The position numbers and the translations under genes are program-made. 8,431 nt of DNA from contig CALZIH010000213.1 of the NCBI GenBank assembly GCA_945787305.1, positions 1 to 8,431 of the forward strand, written 5' to 3'. Shown here piece by piece: positions 1-6,132 of this stretch. Each line of letters begins with the position of its first letter. The first letter of the stretch is position 1. The notes beneath the pieces are model-generated. The model saw nothing but the letters and a program-made list of their open reading frames with translations. It did not search any database and had not been told where the DNA came from. This stretch comes from an uncultured Desulfobulbaceae bacterium. Lineage in GTDB: Bacteria > Desulfobacterota > Desulfobulbia > Desulfobulbales > Desulfobulbaceae.

Positions 1-3000
1 TGCCAGGGATTGTCTATTTTTGGTGACCATGGCGATGTAATGGCCGCCCGCCAGACTGGTTGGGCAATGCTGGGTTCTCAGAACGTCCAGGAAGCCCAGG
101 ATCTGGCCCTCATTTCCACCCAGGCAACACTGGCTTCACGTATCCCGTTCATGCATTTCTTCGACGGCTTCCGCACCTCCCATGAGATTCAGAAGATGGA
201 GCAGCTTTCCAATGAAGACATGCTGGAAATCATTGATGAAGATTTAATCGTCGAGCATCGTAAACGGGCACTGACACCGGACCGTCCTTCCATGTCCGGT
301 ACGGCTCAGAATCCGGATGTCTACTTTACCGGCCGTGAAACAGTCAACAAATATTACAATGCTGTGCCCGGTATTGTTCAGGAGACCATGGACAAATTTG
401 CCGCCCTCACCGGCCGCCAGTATCATCTTTTTGATTATCACGGTGCTCCGGACGCAACCGATGTGATTGTCATCATGGGCTCAGGTGCTGAAACCACGGC
501 AGCGGCCATTGACTACCTCGCCGCTCAAGGCCAAAAACTGGGCATGGTCATTGTTCGTCTGTTTCGCCCCTTTGATGCGAAGGCCATGGTCAACGCGCTG
601 CCTTCCACCGTGGAACGTATCACCGTTCTTGACCGATCCAAGGAACCGGGCTCCATGGGTGAGGCGCTGTACCTTGACGTTCGCGCTGCCATTGGTGAGG
701 CTGTTGAAGCCAATCCGACCCTGTTCATGCCCCTGATCCTTTCCGGTCGCTACGGTTTGGGATCTGCCGAGTACACTCCTGCCATGGTCAAAGCCGTATT
801 CGACAACATGGCTTCCATGGCCCCGAAGAATCACTTTTGTGTCGGACCCAACGATGACGTCGCCTTCACCAGTCTCACGTATGACAAATCATTCAACATT
901 GAGGGTGATGATGTCTACAGGGCTATGTTCTTCGGCCTCGGTTCTGATGGAACCGTTGGCGCAAACAAGAACACCATTAAAATTATCGGTGGTGAAACCG
1001 ACAACTCTGCCCAGGGCTACTTTGTTTACGACTCTAAAAAATCAGGTTCCATGACCGTGTCTCATCTGCGTTTCGGTGAGAATCAGGTTGTCGCACCCTA
1101 TCTGATCAACAAGGCAAGTTTTGTGGCCTGCCACAACTTTACCTTCCTGGATCATTACGACATGCTTGCCAACCTTGAAGACGGCGGCACATTGCTGTTG
1201 ACCTCGCCCTACCCGAAAACCAAAATCTGGAACCACCTGCCGGCAAAGGTACAGCAGCAGCTTATCGACAAGAAAGCTAAATTTTACATCATTGATGCCA
1301 TCAAGCTAGCCGAGGCCCTTGGCCTGGGTGCCCGCATCAACATGATCATGCAGACCGCCTTTTTCCTCATCTCCGGTATCCTCAAGAAAGATGAGGCCAT
1401 CAAGGCGATCAAGGATGCCATCAAGAAGACCTACGGCAAAAAGGGTGACAAGGTCGTCAACATGAACTTTGACGCCGTTGACGGTGCAGTCAACAATATC
1501 GTTCAGGTCAAGGTACCCAAAAAGATCACAGGCCATGAATTCCAACAGGATAAATCTCAGATGCCTGCCGATGGCCGCTGGCCAACCGCAACCAGCCAAT
1601 GGGAAAAACGAAACATCGCCGTGCATGTGCCGGAATGGGATGCGGACACCTGCATCCAGTGCGGCCGCTGCTCGCTGGTCTGCCCCCATGCCGTTATCAG
1701 AATGAAAATTGTTGGCCCGGCGGACCTGAAGGCTGCCAAGGCTACGAAATCCTTTAAGACAGCAGATGCGGTAGGTAAGGAGTTCAAGGGCAAGAAGTTT
1801 ACCATCCAGATTTCTACCCGCGACTGTGTAGGTTGCTCCCACTGTGTCAGGGTCTGCCCTGCCATTAAAAAAGACAAGGACGGAAACAAAACCAGTGAAT
1901 CTGCACTCAAGATGATTGCCAACACCGAGGCGGTCACCAAACGCGAGGCCAAGAACTGGGATGTTTTCATGGCCCTGCCTGAGATGGACAACAGCTCCGT
2001 TAACCCGATGACAATTAAGGGCAGCCAGCTGAAACGGCCGTTGTTTGAGTTCTCCGGTGCCTGCGCCGGCTGTGGAGAGACCCCGTACATCAAGCTTGTT
2101 ACCCAGTTGTTCGGTGACCGGATGATGATCGCCAACGCTACCGGCTGTTCTTCCATCTATGGCGGCAACCTCCCGACTACACCATACTCGCAACGTGAAG
2201 ACGGCCGTGGCCCAGCCTGGTCCAATTCTCTGTTCGAGGATAATGCCGAATACGGCATGGGTATGCGTCAGGCTGTAAACAAGCTATCCCTGCAGGCGGT
2301 TGAACTTGTGAATTCTGCAGCTGCTGAAAAGCTGATCACCAAGAAATTCGCCAAGGAACTGCTCGAGGCCAGCCAACAGACCCAAGAGGAAATCGAAGCC
2401 CAACGTGATCGGGTTGCGACTCTCCAGGAGACTCTTGCCAAGTCCAACGCTGTGATTGCCAAGCGCCTCTACCATGTTGCCGACTACCTGGTGAAAAAAT
2501 CCGTATGGTGTTTCGGTGGTGACGGCTGGGCCTATGATATCGGTTACGGCGGTCTGGATCACGTTCTGGCCTCCGGTGAGAACATCAATGTTATGGTTCT
2601 AGACACAGAGGTGTACTCCAACACCGGTGGTCAGATGTCCAAGTCCACCCCGCGTGCCGCTGTAGCCCAGTTTGCTGCCGGTGGTAAGAAAATGCCCAAG
2701 AAGGATATGGGTATGATTTTCTCCACCTACGGCAACGTCTACGTTGCCCGGGTGTCACTGAGTGCCAATCCTCAACAGTTGGTGAAAGCTATAAACGAAG
2801 CCGAGGCCTACAACGGCCCGTCCATCATCATTGCCTACGCTCACTGTATCAATCACGGTATCAACATGGCCACAGCACCAGACCAGCAGAAAAAAGCTGT
2901 TGAAAGTGGTCACTGGCCACTGTACCGTTATAATCCGATGCTGGAAGATGAAGGCAAAAACCCGCTGATCATTGACTCCAAGGAACCGACTATCTCCTTT

Positions 3001-3150
3001 GCAGACTACGCACTTGGTGAGAACCGGTACCGGATGTTGAAGATGTCCAATCCTGAAATGGCTGATGCACTTATGGAAGCCTCCCAGAAGGACGTTGACA
3101 AGTCTTTGAAATTCCTGAAGAGCCGATTTAGCGCCCTGCAAGAAGACTAA
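1..3150 (+). CDS. nifJ: Pyruvate:ferredoxin (flavodoxin) oxidoreductase, 5'-truncated by window edge
   Basis: This enzyme oxidatively decarboxylates pyruvate with CoA to acetyl-CoA and CO2, reducing ferredoxin or flavodoxin in the cytoplasm. The frame is open from base 1 and reads through the TTG at base 10 inside a conserved IFGDHGDVMAARQTG block, so the true start lies upstream. About 1049 residues are visible; single-chain PFORs run about 1170-1230, so roughly 120-140 are missing. In order come the end of domain I, domain II, the gamma-type domain (GLGSDGTVGANK, YDSKKSG), two ferredoxin-type clusters (CIQCGRCSLVCP from 1651; CVGCSHCVRVCP from 1825), and the TPP domain (CAGCGE from 2062; GDGWAYDIGYGG from 2518, with N-T-G-G downstream). 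Proximal-cluster cysteines are coded at 2062, 2071, 2146 and 2845, with spacing close to that of D. africanus Cys812/815/840/1071. The C-terminal domain VII extension of the Desulfovibrio enzyme is absent. The gene appears intact and ends just before a strong terminator. Confidence 0.97.
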   Translation, partial: CQGLSIFGDHGDVMAARQTGWAMLGSQNVQEAQDLALISTQATLASRIPFMHFFDGFRTSHEIQKMEQLSNEDMLEIIDEDLIVEHRKRALTPDRPSMSGTAQNPDVYFTGRETVNKYYNAVPGIVQETMDKFAALTGRQYHLFDYHGAPDATDVIVIMGSGAETTAAAIDYLAAQGQKLGMVIVRLFRPFDAKAMVNALPSTVERITVLDRSKEPGSMGEALYLDVRAAIGEAVEANPTLFMPLILSGRYGLGSAEYTPAMVKAVFDNMASMAPKNHFCVGPNDDVAFTSLTYDKSFNIEGDDVYRAMFFGLGSDGTVGANKNTIKIIGGETDNSAQGYFVYDSKKSGSMTVSHLRFGENQVVAPYLINKASFVACHNFTFLDHYDMLANLEDGGTLLLTSPYPKTKIWNHLPAKVQQQLIDKKAKFYIIDAIKLAEALGLGARINMIMQTAFFLISGILKKDEAIKAIKDAIKKTYGKKGDKVVNMNFDAVDGAVNNIVQVKVPKKITGHEFQQDKSQMPADGRWPTATSQWEKRNIAVHVPEWDADTCIQCGRCSLVCPHAVIRMKIVGPADLKAAKATKSFKTADAVGKEFKGKKFTIQISTRDCVGCSHCVRVCPAIKKDKDGNKTSESALKMIANTEAVTKREAKNWDVFMALPEMDNSSVNPMTIKGSQLKRPLFEFSGACAGCGETPYIKLVTQLFGDRMMIANATGCSSIYGGNLPTTPYSQREDGRGPAWSNSLFEDNAEYGMGMRQAVNKLSLQAVELVNSAAAEKLITKKFAKELLEASQQTQEEIEAQRDRVATLQETLAKSNAVIAKRLYHVADYLVKKSVWCFGGDGWAYDIGYGGLDHVLASGENINVMVLDTEVYSNTGGQMSKSTPRAAVAQFAAGGKKMPKKDMGMIFSTYGNVYVARVSLSANPQQLVKAINEAEAYNGPSIIIAYAHCINHGINMATAPDQQKKAVESGHWPLYRYNPMLEDEGKNPLIIDSKEPTISFADYALGENRYRMLKMSNPEMADALMEASQKDVDKSLKFLKSRFSALQED

Positions 3151-3178
3151 TACCCTTCTGGTTTACTAGCAGTACACA

Positions 3179-3214
3179 AAAACACCCCGTCGGTTTTCTC
3201 CGACGGGGTGTTTT
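3179..3214 (+). terminator. Rho-independent terminator after PFOR, probably bidirectional
   Basis: A perfect 15-bp inverted repeat has arms at 3179-3193 (AAAACACCCCGTCGG) and 3200-3214, with a 6-base loop (TTTTCT). It starts 28 bases after the PFOR stop codon. The right arm ends in TTTT, and the left arm is preceded by A residues that become a five-T run on the opposite strand. It can therefore end both PFOR transcription and the convergent CYTH/transporter transcripts arriving from the right. No other terminator was seen between it and the CYTH stop codon at 3363. Confidence 0.9.
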
Positions 3215-3362
3215 GCGTTTGAACCAACAGACCAGATACTTGCTTGATTTTTTTTAACGTTACAGATGATTCTCTGAGAGAGAAGGCTTTGTTGCAGGTT
3301 GTGCGCCGTTTGATTTTCTCAGCGATACAGGTAGCGGCAAGGAGCATTCAACTCGATATCGT

Positions 3363-3833
3363 TCATGTATCCCAGGAAGTATAGGGCGTCTTGAAAAGAT
3401 TGGAATTAAAGTAGCGCTGATCATCAGTCACCTCATTACCAATCCAATCGGGTTTATCAAACTGTTGGTCTTCACGTTCTAATTCTATCTCGGCTACAAC
3501 AAGGCCTCGGTTTTCACCAAAAAACTCATCGACCTCCCAGACAAAACCACGATACTCGATCTTGTAGCGTTTCTTTTCAATAATCGGTTTCTCACAGAGT
3601 TCGTCGAGCAGATCATTGGCATCCTCAACCGGAATTTCATACTCATACTCCAGCCGTGTCGCACCGACACTGACCCCCTTTACAGTCAAAAATCCTTTAT
3701 CTTCAATCGTCCGCACCCGAACTGTTCGCTCTTTCTGCGAACAGAGGTATCCCTGGCGATAGGCTATTCCTCGGGCAAGCTGTTGCCAACCATCACCTGC
3801 TAACAAAAATTTTTTTTCTATCTCAGTACCCAT
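3363..3833 (-). CDS. CYTH-domain (triphosphate tunnel metalloenzyme) protein, likely inorganic triphosphatase
   Basis: This is a soluble 156-residue single-domain protein, the usual size of short bacterial CYTH proteins such as the Nitrosomonas europaea tripolyphosphatase. The family signature ExExK is at residues 4-8 (EIEKK). The alternating charged tunnel residues expected of the fold follow: VRVR at 38-41, TVKG at 50-53, EYEYEI at 62-67, EKKRY at 86-90, WEVDEF at 99-104, AEIELE at 114-119, and the late W-x-G-x-E-V-T motif near 130-136. Family members bind a triphosphate with metal ions; known activities include tripolyphosphate hydrolysis, thiamine triphosphate hydrolysis and, for class IV enzymes, adenylate cyclase. 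The substrate cannot be read from sequence; PPP-ase is the inferred choice from length and context. The start is supported by AGAGGT 8 bases upstream. It is the second gene after the transporter, 37 bp downstream of its stop, so probably cotranscribed. Confidence 0.92.
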   Translation of the reverse strand: MGTEIEKKFLLAGDGWQQLARGIAYRQGYLCSQKERTVRVRTIEDKGFLTVKGVSVGATRLEYEYEIPVEDANDLLDELCEKPIIEKKRYKIEYRGFVWEVDEFFGENRGLVVAEIELEREDQQFDKPDWIGNEVTDDQRYFNSNLFKTPYTSWDT

Positions 3834-3841
3834 AACGGATT

Positions 3842-3847
3842 ACCTCT
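3842..3847 (-). promoter_or_regulatory. Ribosome binding site of the CYTH gene
   Basis: On the minus strand AGAGGT lies 8 bases before the ATG at 3833. It sits within the 37-bp gap between the transporter stop and the CYTH start. It fixes the CYTH start so that the ExExK motif begins at residue 4, as in the family. Confidence 0.65.
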
Positions 3848-3870
3848 GAATTAAACGGCAAGAAATCTAG

Positions 3871-5709
3871 TTATTGACCTGCAGAAGGCTCTTGAACATC
3901 GGCTGTGTCCTTTATTTTGGCACCGGTATCCTCTTTCTCAACAAGCAAACCGCTTTTCAATAATTTCTTTGCAATATCAGCACAGTATGTATTTATCTGA
4001 CTCAACGCATCCATCAGTTCCATATGAATAGAATGGGTTTCCACTGAGTCTTCCTTCATGGCCAGCATACGCTCCAGATGGTGCTTGCGCAAACGGGAAT
4101 CAAACTGAGCGTAACGGCTTTTCTTTTTTTTCACCTTACGAGCTAACGAAACGTCCATACGGGTCATCATCTCCTTGAGCCGGTCTAACTGCTTTCCGAT
4201 TTTTTCATGATATCGAATGAGTTCTATTTTTCCTTCCTCTGAAAAATCCGCCTTGATGTGCTCTTTCTTTTTTACCAATGGAACAATCTGCTTGGTGATG
4301 ACATCGCCAATTCGCTCCATGGAATCAAGTAAGGCTATAAGAGCGTTGACTTCACTGCCCTGGCCTTCAGCGAGTTCCTGGCGACTGATATCCAGAAGGT
4401 AACGCCTGATACGCTCTTCCAGAAAGTTGATCTTTTTCTCTCTCATTTGGATTCCCTGGAGCAGGGTCAGTTGTTCAGGAAACACCTCGTCTCGCTTGGT
4501 CTTCTTGGAAAGAAAAGGTACCATTGCCGCACGATGCATTCGACCCAGCAATTTTGCCATCCGTGCTATCTCGGCGCTTGCAAGCTGCAATGCTATGGCA
4601 GGAGTCGAAATAATCGAATCGTCAAGATGCAACGTAGCAGGATCAATCAATTTATCCTTTGCCATTTCCGGGATTATACGGACGATCAGCCTGCCAAAAA
4701 AGCCGATAAACGGCAAAAATACAAGGCCGACACTCAAATTAAAAACGGTGTGGGCATTGGCCACCTGTCTTGCTGTTCCAGAACCGAATATTGCAGCCAC
4801 CGAACGAACCATCTCGGCAAATTGAGGAATCCAGAACAAAAAAAGCAAGGCACCACCGACATTGAACAGAACATGGGCAAGCGCCACCCGTTTTGCCTCT
4901 CTGGATGAACCGATAGCCGCAAGACCTGCGGTAACACAGGTGCCGACATTTGCTCCGATAACGACCGAAATTCCCGCATCAAGGGTTATCAGGTTTTGCT
5001 GGGCCAGGACGATAACAACCCCGGTTGAGGCACTGGAACTCTGCACCAAAGCGGTAAAGGTTGCGCCTGCCAGAACACCCATGAATGGATTATTCAACCC
5101 TTCCATGATCCGTATAAACTCGGGGTAGGTACGTAGTGGTACCATGGTATCGCTCATCAGCTTCATACCGTAAAATAAAATGCCAAAACCAAGCAGTATG
5201 TCGCCGATACTTTTTGATCGGTCGTTTTTCCCTAACATTCTCAGACCAAAACCGGCAATGATCATTATTAACGCATAGTCGGTGAGTTTGAAGGCCACCA
5301 TCTGGGCGGTTATGGTTGTACCGATATTGGCCCCCAAAATAACACCGAGTGACTGGACAAAAGTCATCAGTTCGGCCTGGACAAACCCGACCAGCATTAC
5401 AGTAGTGGCGCTGGAAGACTGAATAATCATGGTGACAAAAGCGCCGACACACAAAGCAATAAAACGGTTACGGGTCAGAGAGGCCAGGATCGCGCGCAGT
5501 TTGTTGCCGGCAGATCGTTTCATGCCTTCGCTCATTTTCTCCATGCCGTATAGAAAAAAAGCAAGGCCGCCGAGCAGGCCAACGGTCAATAAAAACCAGG
5601 ATATTGTTTGCCCCTCTTGATCAGCAGCATAAAGGGTATCTGGTGGCAGCACGGTCACAACCAGAGCTATCAGAATGATTATCGGCAAAAAAAATGTTTT
5701 CAGATTCAT
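3871..5709 (-). CDS. Na/Pi cotransporter family protein with C-terminal PhoU-like domain
   Basis: This is a 612-residue inner-membrane protein of the NptA/YjbB-like Na+/phosphate family. Residues 1-30 form a hydrophobic signal-like segment ending LYAAD. The membrane part (about 37-345) holds two inverted-topology repeats, each with the hallmark QSSSA motif (97-101 and 223-227) followed by GANIGTT (126-132) or GANVGT (252-257). A hydrophilic helical tail (about 370-590) resembles PhoU-type helical bundles; it has a run of lysines at 527-530 and an acidic C-terminus. Family members couple Pi movement to Na+; E. coli YjbB, of the same architecture, has been linked to Pi export, so direction is uncertain. 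No convincing Shine-Dalgarno precedes the ATG at 5709, but the start places the signal-like segment sensibly. It is the first gene of a unit with the downstream CYTH gene and is transcribed divergently from the primase-helicase. Confidence 0.94.
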   Translation of the reverse strand: MNLKTFFLPIIILIALVVTVLPPDTLYAADQEGQTISWFLLTVGLLGGLAFFLYGMEKMSEGMKRSAGNKLRAILASLTRNRFIALCVGAFVTMIIQSSSATTVMLVGFVQAELMTFVQSLGVILGANIGTTITAQMVAFKLTDYALIMIIAGFGLRMLGKNDRSKSIGDILLGFGILFYGMKLMSDTMVPLRTYPEFIRIMEGLNNPFMGVLAGATFTALVQSSSASTGVVIVLAQQNLITLDAGISVVIGANVGTCVTAGLAAIGSSREAKRVALAHVLFNVGGALLFLFWIPQFAEMVRSVAAIFGSGTARQVANAHTVFNLSVGLVFLPFIGFFGRLIVRIIPEMAKDKLIDPATLHLDDSIISTPAIALQLASAEIARMAKLLGRMHRAAMVPFLSKKTKRDEVFPEQLTLLQGIQMREKKINFLEERIRRYLLDISRQELAEGQGSEVNALIALLDSMERIGDVITKQIVPLVKKKEHIKADFSEEGKIELIRYHEKIGKQLDRLKEMMTRMDVSLARKVKKKKSRYAQFDSRLRKHHLERMLAMKEDSVETHSIHMELMDALSQINTYCADIAKKLLKSGLLVEKEDTGAKIKDTADVQEPSAGQ

Positions 5710-5780
5710 AGATTACGAGCTTATTTATGATGGAGAGGACACAGCGACTTAACAATAATGGAACCAATGAACTTGTTTTT

Positions 5781-5789
5781 ACTATACCA
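5781..5789 (-). promoter_or_regulatory. Candidate extended -10 promoter for the transporter-CYTH unit
   Basis: The minus strand reads TGGTATAGT here, an extended -10 (TGn) followed by TATAGT, one mismatch from the sigma-70 consensus. Initiation about 7 bases downstream would leave a leader of roughly 65 bases before the ATG at 5709. No good -35 hexamer sits 17 bases upstream, which is tolerated for extended -10 promoters. This is a prediction from sequence only. Confidence 0.3.
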
Positions 5790-5985
5790 TCAGAAAGGTT
5801 ATACAGAGAAGAAACATTTCACCCTATCGGGTAATGCACTTGAAACCGATAAATGGATCTACAGGCAGAAAAAGGCTGCACCATTATGGCCTCGACCGCA
5901 TATATTTCATTGAATCGCCACCTCGTTTCTGCTTCAATACATAAGGCTACCTTGAAAAATTGTATTTTCGCCCGACCTCGGCGTT

Positions 5986-6081
5986 ATGCTGAAAATTTTA
6001 TCCTGGGAATGTCCTGCCTGTGGTAAAATTATTCGCATTCCTCGGAGTCTACGCTTACCTTATCTCGAACGAAAATCCTAA
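5986..6081 (+). CDS. Possible 31-residue half zinc-ribbon peptide or remnant
   Basis: An ATG at 5986 opens a 31-codon frame to TAA at 6079. Residues 8-19 read ECPACGKIIRIP, which looks like the first half (CPxCG then I-P) of MJ0042/zinc-ribbon-type domains. The second CxxC knuckle expected in such domains is missing, and no downstream frame restores it. There is no recognisable Shine-Dalgarno sequence, and the frame is closed upstream by a TGA at 5953. It ends 51 bases before the primase-helicase ATG. It could be a remnant of a longer gene, a leader peptide, or chance; the motif is the only support. Confidence 0.2.
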   Translation: MLKILSWECPACGKIIRIPRSLRLPYLERKS

Positions 6082-6122
6082 TTTTTCAAGGCACCCATAA
6101 GGAACAGGAAGATACGATTCAC

Positions 6123-6127
6123 AGGAG
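6123..6127 (+). promoter_or_regulatory. Ribosome binding site of the primase-helicase gene
   Basis: AGGAG lies 5 bases before the ATG at 6133, a strong Shine-Dalgarno match. It fixes the start upstream of the zinc ribbon. Confidence 0.75.
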
Positions 6128-6132
6128 ACTAC

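Larger units (their letters stand above)
5710..6132. other. Divergent intergenic region (423 bp)
   Basis: This region separates the minus-strand transporter from the plus-strand primase-helicase. It contains the candidate transporter promoter at 5781-5789, a small perfect palindrome (ACCCTATCGGGT, 5821-5832), and a GC-rich imperfect hairpin near 5970-5983. A 31-codon ORF of doubtful reality lies at 5986-6081. No convincing promoter for the primase-helicase could be picked by eye, and no tRNA, long repeat or T-tract terminator was seen. Confidence 0.6.

Noticed and set aside
10..12. TTG at base 10 as the start of PFOR
   Set aside because: The frame is open to base 1 and the TTG lies inside a conserved internal motif, so this is an edge artefact rather than a start.
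1306..2193. Long minus-strand open frame (295 codons) antisense to PFOR
   Set aside because: It lies wholly within a clearly coding gene on the other strand, shows no recognisable domain, and is explained by the codon bias of PFOR.
3147..3347. 66-codon minus-strand frame in the PFOR-CYTH gap
   Set aside because: It spans the terminator hairpin, has no family resemblance, and its composition looks non-coding.
5790..5812. Possible Pho box upstream of the transporter (minus strand CTGTATAACCTTTCTGAT)
   Set aside because: Only the first CTGT and a few later bases match the repeated CTGTCAT pattern, too weak to claim PhoB control.
5875..5900. Sigma-54-like TGGC...GCA upstream of the primase-helicase
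   Set aside because: The spacing between the GG and GC elements is two bases short of the required distance.
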